NCBI RefSeq assembly: GCF_013377255.1
Contig: NZ_CP016614.1
Coordinates: 1,682,501 to 1,746,500, forward strand
Source: Mannheimia granulomatis
GTDB lineage: Bacteria; Pseudomonadota; Gammaproteobacteria; Enterobacterales; Pasteurellaceae
Reading direction: 5' to 3'
DNA length: 64,000 bases
The position numbers were made by a program, and so were the translations under genes. Shown here one piece after another: positions 33,916 to 42,243 of the stretch. How positions within the stretch are numbered: the stretch's first letter is position 1; every line of letters starts with the position of its first letter. The notes below the pieces were generated by a model. That model had not been told where the DNA came from. It made no database searches and worked only from the letters and a program-made list of their open reading frames with translations.

Positions 33916-34833
33916 TTATTCCGCTTGAAATAGGAATGGGTTTAATGCACTTCTAGAAAAGCCCTTTTGTTCCATTTCTGAGTCTAGGAACAAGCTGGCT
34001 AAATCATCAGCAACAGGTTCTACATTAACATCTTTATCTTGATATAAAACTTTTAAATAGGAGTGACAGTCTCCACAGCTTTCTGATTTTACTGCGGCTT
34101 CGACGTTATCTAAACTCCAATAATCCAGTTTACCTGATTCATCACAGTTTGTGCATTTTGAACGTACAACATGCCATTCACTTTCACATAATGAACAGTG
34201 CAAGTAACGTAAGCCTTGAACCTCACCAAAGTGAATAACGCTGGTAACAGGCGCTGAGTCACACACAGGACATAGGTGTTTATCTCCAACTTCTGCTCGA
34301 GTATTACGAGGTAATTGTTGGGTTAATTGAACCCAGTAGAGTGAGAGTGCCGCCCAAACAAACACAGCTTTATCTGTACCGACAAGTTCATAGCGCTCAT
34401 TTAATAAATTATCAGCAAGTGATTCAATTTCGGAGGTAGACGCTTTTTCAAACCATTCAAGTGTTGGATAGATGACATCGTTAGCATAAGGCTTGAACTT
34501 CTCAACGATCGCGAGCAGCAAATATCTCCACTCATCACTGCGTTGGAAGGTTTTACCATTTAGTGGCTTTTCCCCTTGAGTAATCTCGACACAAGCGGTT
34601 ATTTTTTCCGAATCATTTGCAATTGGTCTGCTCTCTAACAATTCTAGCTGAATATCAACTAAGTTAGCTGCAAATTCCATGTATTCGCCAAAAGGGTTTT
34701 CTTTGGCTAATTCTCTTAATCTTTTTGCTCGACGGTAATAAAGATTTTTAGGATTAGCAAATAATAATTCGGGTTGCTGAAATGAGCTGGCAGCTTGCTT
34801 GATTTCATCTTGATGTAGTATTTTGATGCTCAT
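33916..34833 (-). CDS. fdhE: Formate dehydrogenase accessory protein FdhE
   Basis: FdhE is needed for maturation of respiratory formate dehydrogenases and binds iron through cysteines. The 305-residue product has four CxxC pairs (CPVCDSAP, CSLCESEW, CTNCDESG, CGDCHSY) in its C-terminal half, matching the rubredoxin-like sites of E. coli FdhE (309 residues). It is last in fdxG-fdxH-fdxI-fdhE on the minus strand, separated from fdxI by a hairpin made of Haemophilus-type uptake cores. A perfect local uptake core (34591-34599) is read as Thr-Ala-Cys. Identification is secure. Confidence 0.95.
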   Translation of the reverse strand: MSIKILHQDEIKQAASSFQQPELLFANPKNLYYRRAKRLRELAKENPFGEYMEFAANLVDIQLELLESRPIANDSEKITACVEITQGEKPLNGKTFQRSDEWRYLLLAIVEKFKPYANDVIYPTLEWFEKASTSEIESLADNLLNERYELVGTDKAVFVWAALSLYWVQLTQQLPRNTRAEVGDKHLCPVCDSAPVTSVIHFGEVQGLRYLHCSLCESEWHVVRSKCTNCDESGKLDYWSLDNVEAAVKSESCGDCHSYLKVLYQDKDVNVEPVADDLASLFLDSEMEQKGFSRSALNPFLFQAE

Positions 34834-34858
34834 AATGTTCTCTAAGTCGCTAAAATAA

Positions 34859-34881
34859 AAGTGCGGTAATCATACCGCACT
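34859..34881 (-). terminator. Attenuator hairpin between fdxI and fdhE (Haemophilus-type uptake-signal pair)
   Basis: AAGTGCGGT (34859-34867) and ACCGCACTT (34873-34881) pair as a 10-bp stem, counting the inner A/T, with a 4-base loop. On the minus strand it is followed by TTATTTTA, so it can attenuate transcription into fdhE. The arms are the AAGTGCGGT core of the Haemophilus subclade, not the ACAAGCGGT core used elsewhere in the window. Confidence 0.75.
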
Positions 34882-34888
34882 TGATTCA

Positions 34889-35563
34889 TTATTTGCTGTT
34901 TTGTTCAGCGATTTCTTTTTCTAACTTCGGTAGTACTTCTTCACGGTACCATTTCGGGTGGTGTTTCTTCGCCCAGCGAACGGTTACCCACCCCTCAACC
35001 ATACCACGAATAGAGCCTTTCACCCAGAAAGCCATGTAGATATGCACCATAATGCCGGTAAATAACATAAATGCACTTGCAGAGTGAAGTAAAATAGCAA
35101 TTCGAATTACCGGAATTGAGAAATTATGTGAGAAATACTGTCTCCACATAATAATCCCTGTTGCAAGTAAAGTTACCATCGCTAAAATCAGTGTCCAGAA
35201 CAGCATTTTCTGACCAAAATTGTATTTACCGTTATCAGCTACAGCGTGTTCATTACCTTTTAGTACCTCGACAATACCTTTTGCCCAGCGAATATCATTC
35301 TTTTCCGGAATGTTATGTCGCCAATAAATACGAGCAAGGTTAATGAATGCAAGGAACATCACAATACCCGTGAATGGGTGCAAAAATCTCGCTAATGCCG
35401 GAGTACCAAGAATTTCGGCAATCCACGCCATATCAGGGAAGAAAAATGCTAACCCAGACAAACCGGTTGTGAAGAAACAGAGAACCAAAAGCCAGTGGCT
35501 TAAACGTGCGGGACGTTTGTGGCGTACGATTTTGGTATCGTTGCTAATAGTCACTTTGCTCAT
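34889..35563 (-). CDS. fdxI: Formate dehydrogenase cytochrome b556 (gamma) subunit
   Basis: FdxI is the diheme membrane anchor that passes electrons from formate oxidation to the quinone pool. The 224-residue product has four membrane helices and conserved histidines for heme ligation in RHKRPARLSHW, FLHPFTGIVMF and ILLHSASAFMLF. The C-terminus is cytoplasmic and charged. It overlaps the fdxH stop by one base (TAATG), suggesting coupled translation. Length fits the family (E. coli FdnI 217). Symbols follow the H. influenzae fdxGHI-fdhE locus, which has the same order. Identification is secure. Confidence 0.94.
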   Translation of the reverse strand: MSKVTISNDTKIVRHKRPARLSHWLLVLCFFTTGLSGLAFFFPDMAWIAEILGTPALARFLHPFTGIVMFLAFINLARIYWRHNIPEKNDIRWAKGIVEVLKGNEHAVADNGKYNFGQKMLFWTLILAMVTLLATGIIMWRQYFSHNFSIPVIRIAILLHSASAFMLFTGIMVHIYMAFWVKGSIRGMVEGWVTVRWAKKHHPKWYREEVLPKLEKEIAEQNSK

Positions 35564-36456
35564 TATTTTGTCTCCTCGTGATGATCTTCCACATCTTCTT
35601 CAACGTTTGGACCAATACTGATGTAATGTGCAGCGGCACTTAATGCTAAACCTCCCATTGCTACGGCAGCTACTGGCTTGAGAACATCTTTCCAAAGCGT
35701 AATAGTTGGGTCGATTTGCGGATCTTTTGGTAAACCGGAGTAAAGCTCAGGTTTATCTGCATGGTGTAATACATACATTACGTGCGTACCACCCACACCC
35801 TCCGGGTCGTACAGTCCGGCACTTTCATAGCCACGAGATTTTAGATCAGCAATACGCGTTTGCGCATAATGTTTCATCTCTTCTTTGCTGCCGAAACGAA
35901 TTGCACCGGTCGGGCAGGTTTTCACGCAAGCAGGCTCTTGACCAACAGTAACACGGTCAACACAAAGTGTACATTTATAAACACGGTTATCTTCCGGATT
36001 CATACGTGGAATGTTAAACGGACAGCCAGCGATACAATAACCGCAACCGATACATTTGTCGGATTGGAAATCAACAATACCGTTCGCATATTGAATAATT
36101 GCACCCGGAGAAGGGCAAGCCTTTAAGCAGCCCGGCTCAGAGCAATGCATACAGCCATCTTTACGAATTAGCCACTCCAAGCGGTCATTTTCTTCAACTT
36201 CGTTGAATTTCATTACCGTCCATGCTTTTGCATTCAGATCTGCAGGGTTATCATATACGCCAACGCAAGCCGCATTGACATCAGAACGGATATCATTCCA
36301 CTCTGAACAGCCTACTTGACAAGCCTTGCAACCGATACAGGTTGTTACATCAATCAGTTTTGCCACTTCAACTTGATGTCCACGAGCTTGAGGCGGTGGC
36401 GTTAACCCTGACATTGCAGAGGCTTTAATAATGTTTTGTGATTGAACTACACCCAT
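35563..36456 (-). CDS. fdxH: Formate dehydrogenase iron-sulfur (beta) subunit
   Basis: FdxH carries electrons from the catalytic subunit to the cytochrome. The 297-residue product (E. coli FdnH 294) has four cysteine clusters for [4Fe-4S] centres: CIGCKACQVGCSEW, CMHCSEPGCLKACP, CIGCGYCIAGCPF and CTLCVDRVTVGQEPACVKTC. A single C-terminal helix near KPVAAVAMGGLALSAAAHYI anchors it to the membrane. It begins two bases after the fdxG stop and overlaps fdxI by one base. Identification is secure. Confidence 0.96.
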   Translation of the reverse strand: MGVVQSQNIIKASAMSGLTPPPQARGHQVEVAKLIDVTTCIGCKACQVGCSEWNDIRSDVNAACVGVYDNPADLNAKAWTVMKFNEVEENDRLEWLIRKDGCMHCSEPGCLKACPSPGAIIQYANGIVDFQSDKCIGCGYCIAGCPFNIPRMNPEDNRVYKCTLCVDRVTVGQEPACVKTCPTGAIRFGSKEEMKHYAQTRIADLKSRGYESAGLYDPEGVGGTHVMYVLHHADKPELYSGLPKDPQIDPTITLWKDVLKPVAAVAMGGLALSAAAHYISIGPNVEEDVEDHHEETK

Positions 36457-36458
36457 TG

Positions 36459-39400
36459 TTATGCCCCCACAATTTTCTCAATATTTAACAACATACATTT
36501 CGATTCCGGCGTATTTGAACTTGGATCACCCGAACGCACAGTTAAGTTATTCGCAAAGTAACCTTTTTTAGCACCGGTTGTAGCTGCAAATCCCCAGTGA
36601 ATCGGAATACCTATAGTGTGAATTGGTTTGCCGTCTGAAACTAACGAACGAATACGTTTAGTAACCACAGCAACCGCTTTAATTTCACCACGTTTAGACC
36701 AAACACGAACTTTATCACCATTAGCAATACCTTTTTCGGCAGCCAGTTTTTCACTGATTTCAACGAATTGCTCAGGTTGAGCGATAACGTTGATCATTGA
36801 ATTTTTCGTCCAGTAGTGGAAATGCTCGGTTAAGCGGTATGTTGTCCCTACATAAGGGAAATCCGCGCTTGTACCTAAATCAGCTTTATCTGTTGGTAAA
36901 ATACGTGCAACAGGGCTATAAATTACATTAGGGTGTAACGGGTTAGTACCGATCGGTGTTTCTAACGGCTCATAGTGTTCTGGGAACGCACCATCAATCA
37001 TACGCTCACGCACGAACAAGCCTGAAACCCCTTCCGGTTGCATAATAAATGGCATTGTTGGAGCATTTGGTGGAGCTGTACCAAAGTCAGCGACATCAAT
37101 ATAGTTCCAGTTTTTACCGTTCCATTTAACCAGCTGACGTCTCGGGTTCCATGGTTTACCGCTTAAATCTGCTGATGCACGGTTATATAAAATACGACGG
37201 TTCGCAGGCCATGCAAATGCCCAACCAAGTGTATTTCCTAAACCTGACGGGTCAGAGTTATCGCGGTTTGCCATTTGGTTACCTTTTTGTGTCCATTGAC
37301 CGGTATAAATCCAGCACGCACCGGAGGTTGTACCATCATCACGCATTTGACCGAAACTTGAAAGTAACTCGCCTTTTTTAACAATCACATTACCATCAGC
37401 ATCTTTTACATCTTCTAATGCATAACCGTTATTTTCTTTTGCGATTTCCTCAGCTTTTGGTTCTAACGGATTAGTATAATTCCATGTCATTGCTTCTAAT
37501 GGTTCAACCGGTGCTTTCCCACCTTCTTTATGGTAAAGATGGATAAGTTCTGCACGGATTTCCGATAAAATATCAATATCCGGCTTTGCTTCACCCGGTG
37601 CATCAGAAGCCTTCCAGTGCCATTGTAACCAACGACCGGAGTTTGCAATTGAGCCTTCTTCTTCAGCGAAACAAGTAGTTGGTAAACGGAATACTTCAGT
37701 TTGGATTTCTTCTGAATTAACATTATTGAACTCGCCGTGATTTTTCCAGAACTCGGAAGTATCGGTAACAAGCGGGTCAAAAATGACTAAATATTTCAAA
37801 TTACTTAATGCTTTGATGATCTTCTGCGAGTTCGGGTAAGAAGCAATCGGGTTCATTCCTTGACAGAAATAACCGTTAATTTTACCTTCGTACATCTGCT
37901 CAATGAAACGGAAGTGGTCGATACCACCTTTTTGTAGTTTCGGCAGATAGTGGAAACCAAACTCGTTTTCCGCAGTGGCTTTATCGCCGTAGAAGGACTT
38001 CATCATACTGATGAAGAATTTCGGCGTATTCTGCCAGTAGTTGGTTTGTCCTGTCCCCATCGTTTTTGGCGTAATTCGAGCTAAGAATGCTTCTAGGGAA
38101 ACATCAGATTCGCTTGGTAAAGGAAGGTATGCCGGTAGTCGTGCAGGGAATAGACCCAAATCAGTAATTCCTTGTACATTTGAGTGACCACGTAGAGCAT
38201 TTACCCCACCACCGGCAACACCAATATTACCGCACAGTAATTGGATAATTGCCATTGAGCGAATATTTTGCGCACCTACGGTGTGCTGTGTCCAGCCTAA
38301 TGCATAAAGGAATGTAGCAGCTTTATCCGGTGCAGAGGTTTTAGCAATCTCTTCACAGAAAATCAGGAAATCTTTTTGTGATGTACCGGTAATACGTTCA
38401 ACCATTTCCGGTGTATAACGGGAAACGTGTTCACGCAACATATTTAGTATACAACGAGGATCTTGAAGAGTCATATCCCGTTTCGGGTTGCCTTCTTCGT
38501 CCATTTGATATGCCCAAGTCGAACGATCTTTATAAGTACGGGTAGCTTCATCGTAGCCGGTAAATAAACCGTCTTCAAATTTAAAGCCTTCATGCACTAA
38601 GAAAGTCGCATTGGTATAGTGTTTGACATACTCGTGTTGAATTTTATCGTTTTTCAACAGGTAGTTGACCGCACCTAACAGGAACGCAATATCCGTACCC
38701 GGACGTAGCGGCATATAGATGTCAGCAACAGCAGCACTACGATTAAAGCGTGGATCAACCACCATTAATTTAGCACCGTTTTGCTTTTTTGCTTCAATTG
38801 CCCAGCGGAAACCGACAGGGTGAGCTTCAGCGGCATTACCGCCCATAACGATTACAAGATCAGCGTTCTTAATATCAACCCAGTGGTTGGTCATCGCACC
38901 GCGACCAAATGATGGAGCAAGACTTGCTACCGTTGGTCCGTGTCAGATACTCGCTTGGTTGTCGGTAAAGACCATACCGAGAGAACGAATCCATTTCTGC
39001 GTGATAATACCTGTTTCATTACTACATGCAGAACCTGCTAAGAAACCGGCTGTCAGCCACTGATTGACCGGTGTACCTTCTGTATTTTTTTCAATAAAGT
39101 TATCATCACGGTCATTTTTTATATGACGGGCAATACGCTCTACCGCTTCATGCCATGAAATACGTTTCCACTCTTTTGAACCTGGTTCACGCACTTCCGG
39201 ATAATGCACTCGGCGATCGCTATTGACATAATCTAATGCACCTGCTCCTTTAGGGCATAATGCACCGCGACTTACCGGATGGTCAGAGTCACCTTCAATG
39301 TGGAAAAGTTTCCCTTTGCTATTCATTGCTTCACCGCCTAGGCTGTACATAATCATTCCACAGCCTACAGCACAGTAAGTACAGGTTTGGCGAGTTTCTT

Positions 39401-39530
39401 TCGCTCGTAAGAGCTTGTACTCGCGTGGTGCGGCTAATGCTGTTGCCGGGGCAAAGCCCAACATTGCAGCAGAAGTGCCCGCCATACCACCTGCACAGAC
39501 CTTAAAGAACTTACGTCTTGAGATCTGCAT
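36459..39530 (-). CDS. fdxG: Formate dehydrogenase catalytic subunit, selenocysteine-containing
   Basis: FdxG oxidises formate at a molybdenum centre with selenocysteine as a ligand. Two open frames, 39530-38946 and 38942-36459, are joined in frame by one TGA (38943-38945). The sequence around it, NQASI-TGA-HGPTVASLAP, matches E. coli FdnG, where this codon is selenocysteine 196. From the ATG at 39530 the Sec is residue 196 and the protein 1023 residues (E. coli 1015). The frame opens with GTG at 39536, but GGAG is spaced for 39530. A twin-arginine signal (SRRKFF) and a [4Fe-4S] site CTYCAVGC follow. It is divergent from fdhD and first in fdxGHI-fdhE. The TGA is not a frameshift or pseudogene. 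selABC lie outside the window. Confidence 0.95.
38899..38945 (-). promoter_or_regulatory. SECIS-like hairpin for selenocysteine insertion in fdxG
   Basis: Immediately after the UGA, the minus-strand mRNA can pair GACCAA (38938-38933) with UUGGUC (38908-38903). A small apical stem GCA-AGUCU-UGC (38927-38917) puts a GU dinucleotide in the loop, as in the E. coli formate dehydrogenase SECIS elements that SelB recognises. Its position directly after the Sec codon is correct. Confidence 0.8.
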
Positions 39531-39536
39531 AATCAC

Positions 39537-39755
39537 TCCAAATCACATAATATGAGAAATAAAAGAAAATTTGACCAAAATAGATTAATAAATTGGTCGA
39601 AGAGGTGTATTATTTTCCTTTGGACAAAGGCAAATAGATATACTCTTTTCTAAGTAAATCGGTAAAATCTATACAAAGTTTGATTTAAACCAAATTAATG
39701 TCGCTTTATGATACAACTTTTTAACAAAACAAACCACTTTTTAAGCATGTAAGAG
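39537..39755. promoter_or_regulatory. fdxG-fdhD divergent control region with FNR-like site
   Basis: This AT-rich gap holds no gene. TTGAT-TTAA-ACCAA at 39680-39693 matches the FNR consensus TTGAT-N4-ATCAA at 9 of 10 positions and would suit anaerobic induction of formate dehydrogenase. A second dyad, TTGACCAA (39571-39578) facing TTGGTCGA (39593-39600), is one pair short of perfect and may be another operator nearer to fdxG. Both are inferred. Confidence 0.55.
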
Positions 39756-40622
39756 ATGAATATTGTGAATAAGATCACAAAAAAAACGGCCAAAAAATTA
39801 TCATTTTCAATTGGCGGAATTGAAAAACAAGATTGTGAGGATAATTTGATTTCAGAAGTGCCCGTCGCGTTAGTCTATAATGGTATTTCGCACACGGTTA
39901 TGATGACTACACCAATAAATTTAGACGATTTCGCACTTGGATTCTCTTTAGCGGAAGGTATTTTAAACACCCCTCAAGAGTTATATGGATTAGATATTAT
40001 TGAGCAACCCACAGGCATTGAAATTCAATTGGAAATTTCCACTCGGCAATTTGTGTTATTAAAAGATAAGCGTCGCTCAATGGCAGGGCGAACAGGTTGT
40101 GGAGTTTGTGGTGTTGAGCAATTAGAGCAAGTTAAGCAAAGTTGTAAAATTGTTAAAAAAAATAACCGCTTACAGGCGGTAAATCCGCTAATTTTAGAAC
40201 ATTGTTTAGCCCAGCTTGAGAAAGCTCAACATTTATCAAAAGAGACTGGTGCCAGCCATGCTGCTGCATTTTTCAGCCCTGAAGGAGAATTATTGGCAAT
40301 TCGAGAAGATGTTGGTAGGCATGTTGCGTTAGATAAACTCATCGGTTGGTACGCCAAAGTTGGTTTTCCTATCGGTTTTGTATTTGTCACCAGCAGAGCG
40401 AGTTTTGAAATGGTTCAGAAGTGTCTGGCTGTTGGGATAGAAATGTTGTGTGCTATTTCAGCAACCACCGAAATGGCCGTGAATATAGCAACAGAAAATG
40501 AATTTACTTTATTAGCTTTTACCCGTAAAGGGAAAGCCACAATTTATGCCGGAGAAGAGAGACTCTCTTTAGATAAAAAATGGACATCGCAATTTTACTT
40601 GCCGATAAAATCATACAATTAA
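39756..40622 (+). CDS. fdhD: Formate dehydrogenase sulfurtransferase FdhD
   Basis: FdhD passes sulfur from IscS to the molybdenum cofactor of formate dehydrogenases. The 288-residue product has the essential CxxC at Cys115/Cys118 in GRTGCGVCG, plus TTPINLDDFALGFSLAEGI and ASHAAAFFSPEG segments. Length is near E. coli FdhD (277). It is divergent from fdxG, as in H. influenzae. Its 3' end overlaps the next gene by 43 bases. Identification is secure. Confidence 0.95.
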   Translation: MNIVNKITKKTAKKLSFSIGGIEKQDCEDNLISEVPVALVYNGISHTVMMTTPINLDDFALGFSLAEGILNTPQELYGLDIIEQPTGIEIQLEISTRQFVLLKDKRRSMAGRTGCGVCGVEQLEQVKQSCKIVKKNNRLQAVNPLILEHCLAQLEKAQHLSKETGASHAAAFFSPEGELLAIREDVGRHVALDKLIGWYAKVGFPIGFVFVTSRASFEMVQKCLAVGIEMLCAISATTEMAVNIATENEFTLLAFTRKGKATIYAGEERLSLDKKWTSQFYLPIKSYN

Positions 40623-41509
40623 GCTTGATGGTGTTATTAGGCTATTTAAGTGTAAAAACAAAATTATTGACCTCTGAGCAAAGTTATCCGATTTCAATTA
40701 TAGGCTTATATATTATTAGTCCTGCAATGCTGATTACTGCCTTTCAGGTAGATTATACAACCGAAATTCTTAATGGCTTATATCTGGCTTTTATGATGGC
40801 ATTTGTATTAAGCGGAATATTGGTTTTTCTTGGTTGGGTGCTTAAGCAGCTATTTAAGCTGGATAATATTGAACAAGCAACTTCTATTTATTCTAATTCA
40901 GGTAACTTAATTATCCCGATTGTTGCTTCTGTATTTGGAAATGAATGGGTAATTTATTCTATCGCCTTTATTGTGGTACAAAATCTCTTATTTTGGTCGC
41001 ATTTACGTTTATTGATTTGTGGCAAAGGCAGTGTGCCGTTCAAAAAGATGATCTTTAATATCAATATTATTGCGATTATGGTGGGCATTACCCTCTTTTT
41101 ACTTCATTTTAAATTGCCTACAACTATTGCAGCTACCTTATCAACTTTAGGTCATATGCTTGGGCCTCTATCTATGTTGGTTGCAGGCATGCTCATTGCC
41201 TCTATTCCTTTTAAAGAGATTATTACGGATAAACGAATTTATTTAGTGGCTTTCCTACGTTTGATTCTGATTCCTTTAATTTTATTAGGCGTGATTAAAT
41301 TATGCGGATTTTCCGGCTGGGTTGAAAATGGCGTTACTATTGCAATGATTAGTTTTTTAGCCACCACCAGCCCTTCTGCAGCGACTGCAACCCAAATGGC
41401 TGTGGCTTATGGTCAAAATGCTAAAAAAGCCAGTGCGATTTATGGGGTAACAACGGTACTCTGTGTTGTGACTATGCCACTGATTATTTGGCTTTATCAA
41501 CAGATATAA
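40580..41509 (+). CDS. AEC-family (auxin efflux carrier-like) transporter
   Basis: The 309-residue protein has about ten hydrophobic helices and conserved AEC family segments: SLMVLLGYLSVKTKLLT at the N-terminus, YSNSGNLIIPIVASVFG, LGPLSMLVAGMLIA, and ATTSPSAATATQMAVAYG near the end. Family members export or import organic acids and similar anions; the substrate cannot be told. The chosen ATG at 40580 overlaps fdhD by 43 bases and gives a complete first helix; a later Met (residue 17) would cut it. The overlap suggests cotranscription with fdhD, but a formate-related role is only a guess. A strong hairpin follows. Confidence 0.85.
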   Translation: MDIAILLADKIIQLSLMVLLGYLSVKTKLLTSEQSYPISIIGLYIISPAMLITAFQVDYTTEILNGLYLAFMMAFVLSGILVFLGWVLKQLFKLDNIEQATSIYSNSGNLIIPIVASVFGNEWVIYSIAFIVVQNLLFWSHLRLLICGKGSVPFKKMIFNINIIAIMVGITLFLLHFKLPTTIAATLSTLGHMLGPLSMLVAGMLIASIPFKEIITDKRIYLVAFLRLILIPLILLGVIKLCGFSGWVENGVTIAMISFLATTSPSAATATQMAVAYGQNAKKASAIYGVTTVLCVVTMPLIIWLYQQI

Positions 41510-41513
41510 CAAA

Positions 41514-41560
41514 ACAAGCGGTTAATTTTTGTAAAATTTTGCTCAAAATTAACCGCTTGT
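41514..41560. terminator. Long uptake-signal hairpin between convergent genes
   Basis: ACAAGCGGTTAATTTT (41514-41529) pairs exactly with AAAATTAACCGCTTGT (41545-41560), a 16-bp perfect stem with a 15-base loop. It lies between the convergent AEC gene and ppiB and is likely a bidirectional terminator. Confidence 0.85.
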
Positions 41561-41579
41561 ATGAATTTAATGAAAAGGA

Positions 41580-42089
41580 CTAAGCAACGGTAACTGATTC
41601 AATCACTACATCTTCAACCGGTACATCTTGGTGGAAGCCTTTATTGCCGGTTTTTACACCTTTGATTTTATCAACTACATCCATACCCTCAACGACTTCG
41701 CCAAATACCGCATAGCCCCATTCTTGTACTACAGTTTTACCAAACATCTCTTTTGAACGGTAATCTAAGAAATTATTGTCTGCCACGTTGATGAAAAATT
41801 GCGAGCTGGCAGAATGAGGATCGGAAGTACGAGCCATTGAAAGTGTACCACGTTTGTTGCTTAAACCGTTGCCGGCTTCATTTTGGATTGGTGCTTTAGT
41901 TGCTTTTTCTGACATACCAACTGTCATACCACCACCTTGAATCATAAAACCATCAATCACACGATGGAAAATAGTACCGTTATAAAAACCCTCTTTACAG
42001 TAATCTTCAAAATTTTTAGCCGTAATTGGCGCTTTTTCAAAGTTTAATTCAATTTTAATGTCGCCAAAATTAGTGTGTAATGTAATCAT
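41580..42089 (-). CDS. ppiB: Peptidyl-prolyl cis-trans isomerase B (cyclophilin)
   Basis: PpiB speeds proline isomerisation during cytoplasmic protein folding. The 169-residue product (E. coli 164) has no signal peptide and carries cyclophilin motifs FHRVIDGFMIQGGG (catalytic Arg) and SASSQFFINVADNNFLD, with MARTSDPHSA between. It is convergent with the AEC gene and divergent from cysS. AAGGAACTC precedes the ATG at 42089. Identification is secure. Confidence 0.96.
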   Translation of the reverse strand: MITLHTNFGDIKIELNFEKAPITAKNFEDYCKEGFYNGTIFHRVIDGFMIQGGGMTVGMSEKATKAPIQNEAGNGLSNKRGTLSMARTSDPHSASSQFFINVADNNFLDYRSKEMFGKTVVQEWGYAVFGEVVEGMDVVDKIKGVKTGNKGFHQDVPVEDVVIESVTVA

Positions 42090-42243
42090 GCTGAGTTCCT
42101 TAATGAATAAAAATGGGATGGGAAATAAATTTCGGTCGTTATTATTAAAAAGTTTAAAACAAATTGCAAAAAAATCTCAAAATTAGACCGCTTATTCGCT
42201 ATACTTAGACGTATTTTGAAAGAATATTAAACCAGAGGACTTT

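Noticed and set aside
38943..38945. A stop codon splitting the formate dehydrogenase catalytic gene, suggesting a pseudogene.
   Set aside because: It is TGA at the exact selenocysteine position with a SECIS-like hairpin, and both halves are intact and conserved.
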